From the NCBI GenBank assembly GCA_016930915.1, contig JAFGFU010000037.1:1-64000 (forward strand): a DNA stretch of 64,000 bases, in the 5' to 3' direction. Of the stretch, positions 11,707 to 21,348 are shown piece by piece. The notes beneath the pieces were generated by a model. That model made no database searches. It was given only the letters and a program-made list of their open reading frames with translations, and was not told the DNA's origin. Origin of the DNA: Campylobacterales bacterium. GTDB taxonomy: Bacteria; Campylobacterota; Campylobacteria; Campylobacterales; Sulfurospirillaceae. A program made the position numbers and the translations under genes. The stretch's first letter is position 1, and every line of letters begins with the position of its first letter.

Positions 11707-11872
11707 TCTATATGGTTTAAAATCACTTACAACAAGAAAACCTTTTTTTCTAATTCTTTTTTAATTAAGACTGGCCAAGTTTGGGATAAATCAACACAAT
11801 TTTTACCATTTTTACCTTTTCTAGGAGCTCCAAAACTATCACCAATTAGAAGAATATTCATCTACTTTATTC

Positions 11873-12853
11873 CTAATAATTTGCAATTTTATTATAAATA
11901 TTTAATTGCTCTGTCTGCTCTTTTAAAGAGCATAACGCATCACATGTTCCATTTAAAAAATGCTCTGTTTGTCGGTAAAGACCTGGTTTATACATATCAT
12001 CCAACGTATCATCTATTGTTTCCACAATCTCTTGATTAATTGTGCCTCTTTTTTGAATTTGAAGCTTTTCCATAGGTCGTAAGATGAGTCTATGGTTCAT
12101 CGTTAACATCTCAACACTCCATCTTCCTGCACTTTCCCAATTGGCTTGATAGCTAAACAATGCTCCCGTTTCACTTTCACCAGCACCACAAAAAATTGAA
12201 CCGCTAGGATGCCAAGACAACGAACCCTTAACATATGAAGTTATATTTTTGGGTTTGCCACCTAGGTAAAACGCTAAATCAACCACATGTGTTGAATTCC
12301 CTAAAAACCACTTTTCTTTTACGCCTGTCCCTTTTTCTAAGGGGGCAATAACATGAGACCACTCAGTGAATTCGAAATTAAAAGAAGTAACACCACCATC
12401 TTCTTCAATCATTTTTTTTGCTTCAAGAACAGAGGCATAAAATCTTCTATTATACGCAATATAAACCTCGGCGTTCTCTTTATCTGCTTTTTTTAATAAA
12501 GCTTCAAATTGCTCATTTAAAAGTGCACCTGGTTTTTCAATAAGAATGTTTTTGATTCCATAATCCAAAAGTTCTTGTGCCGTATCATAAAGAGCTTCCA
12601 CCCCAACAGCAATGATAGCATGAGAAAAATCTTCTCTATTTTGTACTAAAAAAGAGTTCAAGCCACCAATCCAAACAGGAACACCTGTGTTTTTTTGACA
12701 TCTCTGGGCGGAAATAGCACTGCGACCTACAATAGAAAATTGTTTCTTTAGTCCACTCAAAACTTTTGCATAATCTTCAGCCATACCTCCTGCACCAACG
12801 AGTAAAATTCTTTCTTCAGATATGTTTTTTTTAAGTAATTGGGCAGAAATCAT
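11873..12853 (-). CDS. Gfo/Idh/MocA family oxidoreductase
   Basis: ILLVGAGGMAEDYAKVL; NILIEKPGALL; VYIAYNRRFY. Confidence 0.82.
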   Translation of the reverse strand: MISAQLLKKNISEERILLVGAGGMAEDYAKVLSGLKKQFSIVGRSAISAQRCQKNTGVPVWIGGLNSFLVQNREDFSHAIIAVGVEALYDTAQELLDYGIKNILIEKPGALLNEQFEALLKKADKENAEVYIAYNRRFYASVLEAKKMIEEDGGVTSFNFEFTEWSHVIAPLEKGTGVKEKWFLGNSTHVVDLAFYLGGKPKNITSYVKGSLSWHPSGSIFCGAGESETGALFSYQANWESAGRWSVEMLTMNHRLILRPMEKLQIQKRGTINQEIVETIDDTLDDMYKPGLYRQTEHFLNGTCDALCSLKEQTEQLNIYNKIANY

Positions 12854-13805
12854 ATTTTTCCTTACTAAAACTATTCATGTGATTTATGAGTGCTGTTAAA
12901 AACTTTACATGTAAAGTCATCGCTTCTTCATATGTTGGTAACAAACATTGTGTGGTAAATATATCTTCAAGGACTCTATGGGTCATTTCACTTTGAAAAT
13001 AAATTATTTTTTCACTGATTGTTTCAACATTCCAATTATTATCTTTTTTGAGAATTCTCATCCAACCATTTGTTTCATCAATAAAAATATTTACACTATC
13101 TGAGGTAATTGAAAATTGAAGCGGAGAAATATGCTCTGGCAACGAACTCATACTAAACGTATGCTCTCCTAGTCTGCCACTGAGTAATCCATTAAATTCT
13201 TGAAATCCACTACGTTTTGTTTCATATAGTTTTGTATCCAACAACTGTGCATCAATACTCGTTACCGTTTTGCCAGTTAAATATTCCATACAATCTAACA
13301 AATGTAAACCATTGCACCCCATTCCCCAATTTCCTCCTGAAATTGAAAAATGCATCATATGTGCATTCGATAATATGTTTTTTAGCTCCTGATAAAAAGG
13401 GAACATTCTACGTGGATGATTGACCCAACATTTTGTGTTTGATTTTTTTAGCAACTCTGTTGTCTTGTTATATTCATCAACATTTTGAAATAAAACTTTC
13501 TCTAAAACAAGATTTGCAACACTTTTGTGCGTTAACAATTCTTCTATGACTTTATACCTTACATCGGAATTGGTTGCTACAATCACTAAATCCAGATGAG
13601 AAGATAGCTGAGAAAGTGTTTCGAAAAACGCTATGTGTGTTACATTTTTATTCTCAGGCATTGCTTCAAATCTTTCTTTGGCAACACCTCTTGAACCTTC
13701 AAAAGGTTCAACAACTTCAATAGAGATTTCCATACTGCTTTTAGCCAATCCCTGCAGATGCCTACTTCCTAACTGACCCGCCCCAATAAGTGCTATTTTT
13801 TTCAT
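12831..13805 (-). CDS. Gfo/Idh/MocA family oxidoreductase
   Basis: KKIALIGAGQLGSRHLQGLAKS; VLEKVLFQ; GGNWGMGCNGLHLLD. Confidence 0.82.
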   Translation of the reverse strand: MKKIALIGAGQLGSRHLQGLAKSSMEISIEVVEPFEGSRGVAKERFEAMPENKNVTHIAFFETLSQLSSHLDLVIVATNSDVRYKVIEELLTHKSVANLVLEKVLFQNVDEYNKTTELLKKSNTKCWVNHPRRMFPFYQELKNILSNAHMMHFSISGGNWGMGCNGLHLLDCMEYLTGKTVTSIDAQLLDTKLYETKRSGFQEFNGLLSGRLGEHTFSMSSLPEHISPLQFSITSDSVNIFIDETNGWMRILKKDNNWNVETISEKIIYFQSEMTHRVLEDIFTTQCLLPTYEEAMTLHVKFLTALINHMNSFSKEKYDFCPIT

Positions 13806-13813
13806 CTTTATTC

Positions 13814-14527
13814 CTATAAACTAAATCCATCATCAACAACAATATTTTGCCCATTTACGTATTGGCTCAAGTCGCTTAAAAGATAGAGTAATGTTCCATT
13901 GAGGTCTGCATTATCTAACATTCCTTTATTCAAACAGACATCTTTATACTGTTTTAAAAAGAGTTCATTCTGTCCATCCAAAATGCCACCAGGACTCATA
14001 CAATTCACACGAATATTCGTTCCTTTAAGGTATTTTGCAACATATCGTGTCATATGAATGACGCCTGCTTTAATAGCACTGTATGCCACAGGGGAGCTCA
14101 TCGGTGTTCCCTCATACGTTTCAAATTTGGGTGCTACCACACCTTGTATAGAGGAGATATTGACCATATTGCCATAGCCTTGCTCTTTAAAATAGTGAGC
14201 AAATTGTTGCATGACTAAAAAAGCTCCACCTAATTGTAAATTGGTATTTTGACAAAAATCGGCATACTCCACATCAAAAAAATGATTCCCAAACGTTTTG
14301 GTTCTAGGATAAGCACTATTCACCACTGCGTCAATTTTGCCATATACAGATGTGATTTTTTGGATAAGCGCTTGAATCGACTCCTTTGAGGTTATATCTA
14401 CAGGATATTCGGCACTTACGATGTCTGCACAGATTGCTATACCGTGTGCCTCTTCTACCGCTTGAACGAATGACTGCCCTAATAATCCAGCCCCACCGAT
14501 AATCACAACTATTTTATTATTCAGCAT
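13814..14527 (-). CDS. short-chain dehydrogenase/reductase (PtmA-like context)
   Basis: VVIIGGAGLLGQSFVQAV; NISSIQGVVAPKF; YSAIKAGVIHMTRYVA; VNCMSPGGI. Confidence 0.85.
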   Translation of the reverse strand: MLNNKIVVIIGGAGLLGQSFVQAVEEAHGIAICADIVSAEYPVDITSKESIQALIQKITSVYGKIDAVVNSAYPRTKTFGNHFFDVEYADFCQNTNLQLGGAFLVMQQFAHYFKEQGYGNMVNISSIQGVVAPKFETYEGTPMSSPVAYSAIKAGVIHMTRYVAKYLKGTNIRVNCMSPGGILDGQNELFLKQYKDVCLNKGMLDNADLNGTLLYLLSDLSQYVNGQNIVVDDGFSL

Positions 14528-15086
14528 TTTTTTCCTTATCCAAATATTTGATAACTTTCGCTGGATTACCAGCTATGAGAACTCTCTTAGGAAAACTTTT
14601 GGTTACAATACTTCCCGCCCCAACCACACTATTTTCGCCAATGACTACCCCTGGTAAAATCGTTACATTGGCACCAATCCAACACCCTTTTTTTAAGACA
14701 ACATCCTTTGCGTCATAATGACCTTGCTGAATAATATCGTGTTGATTGGAATCAAATCGATGATTCGCTACATATATGTGCACACCTGATCCTAACATAA
14801 CATTGTCTTCAATGATAATTTTGCCATGGCTTCCTTTTCTGGAATCAGCAAATAGCATCGTGCTAGGTCTTATAACAACATTATTACCCAAACTAATTTT
14901 AGAACACGTAATAGCATAAGCACCTGCTCGAAATTCAGCATTTATACCAAATTGAGAAAATTTTTTAATACATACATTGCGTGCCAAACTTTTAAAATAT
15001 AACTTCCAATGTGTAAATGGACAATCAGGACCTAGTCGATCACTCTGCACATCAAATTTATATTTTTGAATCAGTTCTACAAGCAT
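14517..15086 (-). CDS. hexapeptide-repeat acyltransferase
   Basis: GSGVHIYVANHRFDSNQ; GCWIGANVTILPGVVIGENSVVGAGSIVTKSFPKRVLIAGNPAKVIK. Confidence 0.9.
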   Translation of the reverse strand: MLVELIQKYKFDVQSDRLGPDCPFTHWKLYFKSLARNVCIKKFSQFGINAEFRAGAYAITCSKISLGNNVVIRPSTMLFADSRKGSHGKIIIEDNVMLGSGVHIYVANHRFDSNQHDIIQQGHYDAKDVVLKKGCWIGANVTILPGVVIGENSVVGAGSIVTKSFPKRVLIAGNPAKVIKYLDKEKNAE

Positions 15087-15780
15087 CTTTTTCCTTCATC
15101 AAAAATTCAACAAATTTAAAATCAAGCTCTGTATCAATATCAATTGAGCGCTCTTCGGACATCACGTAAAGCCCTGTTTTTTCAAGAAAAAGCGTCTTTT
15201 CTTTTAATATACACTCCCTTTTCCAGATATAAATGGAAGCATTCATGTCATAACTTTTAGGAGCATCTTGCCTTCGAAGAATAGCACCCTCGAGCTTTTT
15301 TGAAAGCGTCACTTTACCATCACTCCCCACTTCAACAAGATTAAAGTAAGGACTTCTTCTGCTTGGCATCGCTGTAATGAGATTAGCATTGTCATCTTTT
15401 TTAAATTGTTCAAAGGAGTTTATAATATCCTCCACACTGCGCAAAGGAGCCGTTGCATCCAAATCAACCAAATAATCATATTGTTTTTGATAGTACGCTT
15501 CACTTCTGATAAAAGCATCTTTAATAACATCCAACTTCCCAGCCGTATCACTTGCCATTTCATCACTTCGTTTAAAAAATACTTCTGCGCCATACTCAAT
15601 GGCAACGTTAGCAATAGCATCTGAATCGGTACTAATCACAATATGTTCAAAAAGCTCTGATGCTTTAGCTTGCTCAATCGTATAAGCAATTAAAGGCTTG
15701 CCAGAGAGTTCTTTAATATTTTTATTTTTAACGCCTTTTGAGCCACCACGTGCGCAAATGGTACATAACACACTACTCAT
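15058..15780 (-). CDS. acylneuraminate/legionaminate cytidylyltransferase (NeuA/LegF-like)
   Basis: LCTICARGGSKGVKNKNIKELSGKPLIAYTIEQA; VDLDATAPLRSVEDI. Confidence 0.9.
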   Translation of the reverse strand: MSSVLCTICARGGSKGVKNKNIKELSGKPLIAYTIEQAKASELFEHIVISTDSDAIANVAIEYGAEVFFKRSDEMASDTAGKLDVIKDAFIRSEAYYQKQYDYLVDLDATAPLRSVEDIINSFEQFKKDDNANLITAMPSRRSPYFNLVEVGSDGKVTLSKKLEGAILRRQDAPKSYDMNASIYIWKRECILKEKTLFLEKTGLYVMSEERSIDIDTELDFKFVEFLMKEKDACRTDSKI

Positions 15781-16685
15781 CTATTTTGCTCCTGAATCAT
15801 CATTATTGTTTTCATAACGTCTTGCGCTTCTCCATACGTACACGCCATACTCTCGTGTGCCAAAATAGAGTGATGCATCGCTTCAAACATCGCATTGCGC
15901 TCTAAGCTCTCACACGTATAGCGATGTTCTACACCTTCTTTATTTTTCTGAATTAACGTGGTCCGAACCACATCAAGTACATAGGTGTTTTCTAAGGTAT
16001 GAACCATCACCTCTCGACGAGTGAGCTTACTAATATAATCCATACTCACCGTGACAATGACATTTTGTTCTGTCTTTCCAATGAATGTGGTCATGTCATC
16101 GGAGTCTATCTCTAAATTCGAAATTTTAGCTTGATAACTGTGAACTTCTTTGATGCACCCACACAACCACTGAACATAATCAATTTCATGGCTTAAATCC
16201 AGTAAAACACCACCACCTTCTGCTTTTTTAGCACTGTAAGAGGCCCGATAATCTGTCCCTTGTCTCCATGTCGGCAAATATTGCCCACAGTAAACATTCG
16301 CACTTATCACGTGTTCATCTTTTAAAAGGTTTTTGAGCTTTTGCATCAAAGGATGAAATCTCAAAACATAGCCAACATAAACAGTATTGTTCAAGATTTC
16401 TAATGTTTTATGGGTTTCAAACAAAGGTTTCTCACAAAAAATTAATGTTTTAGATACCTTCTCTTCCAAATACCGTAATTGCTCAAAATGTTTATAGGTT
16501 TCACTTGCGATAATAATATAATCATAGCTTTCTAATTCATGGACACTTTGAAGTGTTTTAAAGGTTATTTTCTCTTGTATATCCTGCTGTGTCACAATAT
16601 GAATCTCTTTTACATGTAAAGACGTTAAAAGAACCTCTTCATGCCTCTTTCCAATAGAGCCATACCCGACAATCAGAACTTTCAC
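15777..16685 (-). CDS. Gfo/Idh/MocA family oxidoreductase
   Basis: MKVLIVGYGSIGKRHEEVL; IFCEKPLFE; GGVLLDLSHEIDYVQWL. Confidence 0.85.
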   Translation of the reverse strand: MKVLIVGYGSIGKRHEEVLLTSLHVKEIHIVTQQDIQEKITFKTLQSVHELESYDYIIIASETYKHFEQLRYLEEKVSKTLIFCEKPLFETHKTLEILNNTVYVGYVLRFHPLMQKLKNLLKDEHVISANVYCGQYLPTWRQGTDYRASYSAKKAEGGGVLLDLSHEIDYVQWLCGCIKEVHSYQAKISNLEIDSDDMTTFIGKTEQNVIVTVSMDYISKLTRREVMVHTLENTYVLDVVRTTLIQKNKEGVEHRYTCESLERNAMFEAMHHSILAHESMACTYGEAQDVMKTIMMIQEQNR

Positions 16686-17731
16686 TAAAACACATCCTTA
16701 TATTCCATATTGGCTCTTTCGTACTCTTCCATGCGCCCAATGTCTAGCCAATACTCTCGGATAGGAAACGAGAGAGCATTTTCACCTTGCTGAATCAATT
16801 TTTCAAAAAGTGTTGGCATATCAAAAAAAGTATCTTTTTCAATATACGCTATTGCTTTTGGATTTAACATGTAAATACCGGCACTCACAAAAAATTTGTG
16901 CACGGGTTTTTCTTGAATCGAGAGAATTTTACCCTCTTCAATATTGACAACACCATAAGGCACTTGAAAATCATACTCTCTGACACACATTGTTGCCATG
17001 GCATTATTTGAGAGGTGGTAATGGTAGAGGTGCTCAAAATTGACATTGGTGAGTAAATCACCATTCATCACAAAAAAAGACTCTTTAGGCGAAGAGGACA
17101 AAAGACTTAATGCACCCGCCGTTCCCATGCGTTGATTTTCTAAAATATACTCTATGCTCACACCAAAAGCGCTGCCATCTTTGAAATAGTCCTGAATCAT
17201 ATGGGATTTATAGTTCACACACATCACAATGTTCGTAAAACCATACTCCGCAAATTTTTCAACAATGGTTTGCAAAATGGGCTTATTTCCTACCATCAAC
17301 ATCGGTTTAGGTGTGTTCTCCGTCAAAGGGCGAAGTCTGGTTCCCAAGCCCCCTACCATCAGAACAACTTTATTGTTTTTCATGGTGGGCTGTATAAATT
17401 CCTCTATCTCTTTAATACCTATAACTCGATTTTCATCATCGACAATGGGTATCTGATGCAGTTTTTTTGCCAAAGCTTTTTTTAATATCTCTTCTTTGGT
17501 ATCACTAATTTTCGCAACCGTTGGATTTGTGTGAATAATAGACTCTATACAACTTTGCAAATCCAAACCATTCAATAAGCCTCTACGGATGTCACCATCG
17601 GTAATGGTCCCAATTAATGTGTTTTTTTCATCTGTCACAATGGCTATTTGCATTGCACCACTGTCAATAATTTTAAGCGCTTCTTTAATGGTTGAAGATG
17701 GCGTTAGTTTGATATGGCTAATTGAATTCAT
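16685..17731 (-). CDS. CBS-domain sugar nucleotidyltransferase (PtmE-like)
   Basis: N-terminal CBS pair (IAIVTDEKNTLIGTITDGDIRRGLL) followed by VVLMVGGLGTRLRPLTENTPKPMLMVGNKPIL. Confidence 0.88.
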   Translation of the reverse strand: MNSISHIKLTPSSTIKEALKIIDSGAMQIAIVTDEKNTLIGTITDGDIRRGLLNGLDLQSCIESIIHTNPTVAKISDTKEEILKKALAKKLHQIPIVDDENRVIGIKEIEEFIQPTMKNNKVVLMVGGLGTRLRPLTENTPKPMLMVGNKPILQTIVEKFAEYGFTNIVMCVNYKSHMIQDYFKDGSAFGVSIEYILENQRMGTAGALSLLSSSPKESFFVMNGDLLTNVNFEHLYHYHLSNNAMATMCVREYDFQVPYGVVNIEEGKILSIQEKPVHKFFVSAGIYMLNPKAIAYIEKDTFFDMPTLFEKLIQQGENALSFPIREYWLDIGRMEEYERANMEYKDVF

Positions 17732-18897
17732 TGCACACCTTCTAAATCATAAAATGTTTTTTTGAGGCTTTTCGCTAACTCTACTACTTTTAGTATCTCC
17801 ACAATTTTTTCACTCGCACATCCATCTCCATAGGGGTTTTCAACCTGTTTTAACACTTCTTGAAATGTGGGTGAATAGAGCTTTTCTAAGGCATTTTCAA
17901 TACCCTCTATCGTAGGTTCACAATCAATCACGCTAGAAGCTTTAATCCGTCCTTTTTGCCTATCGCCTATATTAATCGTACCTATGTTAAAGCTCGGCGC
18001 TTCTGCTAATCCACTGGAGCTATTTCCCACCACAGCGTCCATAAACTGCAAGGCACTAAGATAACGCACTTGCCCTAAAGAGGTAAATCCAATGGCTTTA
18101 TGTGTATTGTGGCTCACATACGCATCAATCATCTGGTTAATCACCCTGCCATTGGTATCGCTATTGGCTTTGGTGAAAATAAGATGCGTATCTTTTAATC
18201 CATCAAGTGCATGGAGCAATACTTGAAACTGCTCCTGTGCGGTTGCGTTTTCTAAGGTAACAGGATGAAACGTCACCAACAAATTTTTGGTGTTCAGTTT
18301 AAAATCAATCGCTTGCTCAAACGCATCTTTGCTTAGTAACTGCAATCGTTTAATATTTTCTATACCCATACCACCCACATTAAAGACCCTACTCGGTGCT
18401 TCTCCGAGTTGAATGACTCGTTTTCTATACGCTTCGGTAGCCGTAAAATGCAAATGACTCATTTTGGTAATGCAATGGCGAATCGACTCATCAAATGCAC
18501 CCTCAGTAGTCTCGCCCCCATGCAAATGAACAATAGGAATACGTGCTATCATCGCTGCACTTGTGGCACTGAAAATTTCATATCTATCACCCAACACAAT
18601 GAGCATATCGGGTTTCAGCTCTTCATAGGCTTCTGCAAAAGAGATTTGGGCTAATCCCATAGACTTCGAAATCCCAACAGGCGTATCACTGGAGAGCAAC
18701 ATCTCTATTTTTTTATCAATTTTAAACTCTTTTTCAATCTCTTTGTAAGTGAGCCCAAACTCAGGACTTAAATGCATTCCTGTGACAATGAGTTGCAACG
18801 CCAAATCCGCATCAGCCTCGATGGCTTTCATCAACCAATAGAGCAAGCCATACTCCGCTCTGGTTCCTGTAACCACACACAGTTTTCGTTTTTTCAT
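17728..18897 (-). CDS. hydrolysing NDP-sugar 2-epimerase (NeuC/LegG-like)
   Basis: KLCVVTGTRAEYGLLYWLMKAIEAD; LVLGDRYEIF; HLHGGETTEGAFDESIRH; VVGNSSSGLAEAPSF. Confidence 0.9.
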   Translation of the reverse strand: MKKRKLCVVTGTRAEYGLLYWLMKAIEADADLALQLIVTGMHLSPEFGLTYKEIEKEFKIDKKIEMLLSSDTPVGISKSMGLAQISFAEAYEELKPDMLIVLGDRYEIFSATSAAMIARIPIVHLHGGETTEGAFDESIRHCITKMSHLHFTATEAYRKRVIQLGEAPSRVFNVGGMGIENIKRLQLLSKDAFEQAIDFKLNTKNLLVTFHPVTLENATAQEQFQVLLHALDGLKDTHLIFTKANSDTNGRVINQMIDAYVSHNTHKAIGFTSLGQVRYLSALQFMDAVVGNSSSGLAEAPSFNIGTINIGDRQKGRIKASSVIDCEPTIEGIENALEKLYSPTFQEVLKQVENPYGDGCASEKIVEILKVVELAKSLKKTFYDLEGVQ

Positions 18898-19781
18898 TTT
18901 AACTTCCTTAAAAGTTCCAATGAATCTATGTCCATTTTAGACACAGCAAACCATTTTTTACCTAAATCTTTTAAACTTGCACCAAAGTGATATATCTCTT
19001 TTTCGTCAATAATTAAAAATCTATCATGTGACAAATCAAACTTTTCTATATCTATTTTTGGATATTGTGCATTATGTTTTTGAATATCTAATTGCAATTG
19101 TTTAGAAATCGTTTTGGTATATATCTTCATGCCTACGTTTATATCTCTCTTGGAAAACAATACTAAAGTGCTTTCATCAACATAATTATCGAGTAATTTT
19201 AGAGAATGTTTAGCTGATTTTATAATATCGCTTACAAAAATATACGCATCAAATATTTGACCATCGTAAAAAATGTGTTGTTTTTGAGGTATTTTTTTTT
19301 CTTCTATGGCATTTAAAATAGCATCTACTTTTGTATCATTTTTCATTTCATACACTATTTGTCGTTTTTCAAGAGAATCTATTCTTGAAAAAAGTGACGC
19401 ATTGTGTTGCAAAAATCTTCGCATAGTGACAAAATTTCTAATAATCTTAATACTCGTTTGAACAGCTGTTTGACTTTTTAAAACAGCACTTAGCATGGAA
19501 ACGCCCTGTTCAGTAAATACAAAAGGGAGTTTTCTAAGCCCCATTGTCTCTTTATTGGTTATCACAATTTGTGACATCCAATTTTCAAGTTCATCTTTTG
19601 TCATCTGAAACATAAACTCTTCAGGAAATCTTTCCAAATTTCTCTTAACTGCTTGGTTAAGTGTTCTTGTTTCTACACCATACAAATTCGCCAAATCTCT
19701 ATCAATCATAACCTGCACACCTCTTAAGGTGTAAATTTTGGTCTGTATCGCTTGGTTTTCTTGATTCATTAACTCATTCAT
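18894..19781 (-). CDS. ORF6N domain-containing protein with C-terminal PLD-like segment
   Basis: YTLRGVQVMIDRDLANLYGVETRTLNQAVKRNLERFPEEFMFQMTKDE (ORF6N core); HDRFLIIDEKEIYHFGASLKDLGKKWFA. Confidence 0.85.
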   Translation of the reverse strand: MNELMNQENQAIQTKIYTLRGVQVMIDRDLANLYGVETRTLNQAVKRNLERFPEEFMFQMTKDELENWMSQIVITNKETMGLRKLPFVFTEQGVSMLSAVLKSQTAVQTSIKIIRNFVTMRRFLQHNASLFSRIDSLEKRQIVYEMKNDTKVDAILNAIEEKKIPQKQHIFYDGQIFDAYIFVSDIIKSAKHSLKLLDNYVDESTLVLFSKRDINVGMKIYTKTISKQLQLDIQKHNAQYPKIDIEKFDLSHDRFLIIDEKEIYHFGASLKDLGKKWFAVSKMDIDSLELLRKLK

Positions 19782-20776
19782 AGCAACTCATCTTCCCTAT
19801 AATCTCGTGTTGCAACAGTGCCTATCACTTCATCCCAGCGCATAGGGCTCATTCCCTCCCCTGGTCGTTTGATGCAAAGATTTTCCTCGCAGAATCGTTC
19901 ACCCTTTTGAATCGCTTTACATGTAAGAATGGATTTTCGTGCTATGCCTATGTTTTTAGCTTCACTCTTGCTTGGTTTTTTTATACCATCACCCAAAGCT
20001 TTCTCGACATTGCGCAAAGCTTTGACCATCGCTTTGAGCCCATCGGGCTCTAAGGAAGCTTTGTGATCAGGCCCTGGCATTTCTCTATCCAGCGTAAAAT
20101 GTTTTTCGATGAGCGTTGCGCCCATTGCCACAGCAGCTATGGGTATTTCAATCCCTTGTGTATGATCAGAATAGCCTACATTCACACCAAAAGCATGAGA
20201 CATCGTTTGCATGGCTTTTAAATTCACTTCATCCATAGGACAGGGATACTCTGTGGTTGCATGTAAAATGGTGATGTTTTCTTTAGGTGTTCCTGCACTT
20301 ACCAATACATCCAGCGCATCTTCCACTTCGCCCAAATCTGCCATGCCCGTCGAGAGAATGACCTCTTTTCCAAAACTCCCAATCTGACGCAAATAAGGAA
20401 GGTTAGTGATTTCACCGCTAGGAATTTTAAAAATATTCATACCAAGACCATGAAGTAACGTTATGCTCTCATGATCAAAGGGGGTAGAAAGAAAAAGAAT
20501 CTTTTTGGACTGACAATGTTTGATGAGTTCATGGTGTGCCATTTCATCCAGTTCAAGCTTTTTTATCATGGCATACTGTGATTCATCCACACCTGTCGTC
20601 TCTTTTTGATAGTCCGCTTTTTGTGCTGTTTTCGAGACAAGTTTATCGGCTTTGAATGTTTGGAACTTAACCGCATCCGCACCCGCCTCACTGGCAACAT
20701 CAATCAGTTTTTTTGCGATTTCTAAACTACCGTTGTGATTGACTCCCGCTTCTGCGATAATAAAAACCCTGCTCAT
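19778..20776 (-). CDS. N-acetylneuraminate/legionaminate synthase (NeuB/LegI)
   Basis: FIIAEAGVNHNGSLEIAKKLID; GADAVKFQTFKADKLV; C-terminal SAF-like RPGEGMSPMRWDEVIG. Confidence 0.93.
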   Translation of the reverse strand: MSRVFIIAEAGVNHNGSLEIAKKLIDVASEAGADAVKFQTFKADKLVSKTAQKADYQKETTGVDESQYAMIKKLELDEMAHHELIKHCQSKKILFLSTPFDHESITLLHGLGMNIFKIPSGEITNLPYLRQIGSFGKEVILSTGMADLGEVEDALDVLVSAGTPKENITILHATTEYPCPMDEVNLKAMQTMSHAFGVNVGYSDHTQGIEIPIAAVAMGATLIEKHFTLDREMPGPDHKASLEPDGLKAMVKALRNVEKALGDGIKKPSKSEAKNIGIARKSILTCKAIQKGERFCEENLCIKRPGEGMSPMRWDEVIGTVATRDYREDELL

Positions 20777-21348
20777 TTTGCCACACTCCCTGCTTTTATG
20801 AACCCACTCACTTCACAATACTCTTTACATGTAACATTACTTCCATAGAAACTGCCCTCTTTCACACACGCTCCACCATTCACAATGGCTCCTGTTGAGA
20901 TATGACAATTATCCTCAATGATGGCATCATGCTCAATAAGGGCTTTAGAATTAATAATACAATTTTTTCCAACGTTTGCATTGGCATTCACCAGTGCATG
21001 ATGCATAACGATGGAGCCTTCTCCTACTTTAGCGTGTTTGGAAACATACGCCAAAGGAGAAACAATGCTAGGCAATTCATAGCCTAAAATTTTAAGCTGT
21101 TCAAACAATGCCATACGAATCTTAGGCGTTTTTATCTGCCCAACAGAAATAAATGCTCTATCATACTGCTTACGCAAAACTTCCAAATCTTCATCGCACC
21201 CAATAATTTTATACCCTAAGACCTCTTGACCCACCAACTCTTTTTTATCGATAATACCTGCAATCTCAAATTTATTTTCTTGCTCAATGACATCAATGAC
21301 TGAACGACAATGCCCGCCACCTCCAATAAGCAAAAGTTTTTGTTTCAT
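20773..21348 (-). CDS. NeuD/LegH family sugar acetyltransferase
   Basis: LLLIGGGGHCRSVIDVIE; left-handed beta-helix repeats (GEGSIVMHHALVNANANVGKNCIINSKALIEHDAIIEDNCHIS). Confidence 0.9.
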   Translation of the reverse strand: MKQKLLLIGGGGHCRSVIDVIEQENKFEIAGIIDKKELVGQEVLGYKIIGCDEDLEVLRKQYDRAFISVGQIKTPKIRMALFEQLKILGYELPSIVSPLAYVSKHAKVGEGSIVMHHALVNANANVGKNCIINSKALIEHDAIIEDNCHISTGAIVNGGACVKEGSFYGSNVTCKEYCEVSGFIKAGSVAK

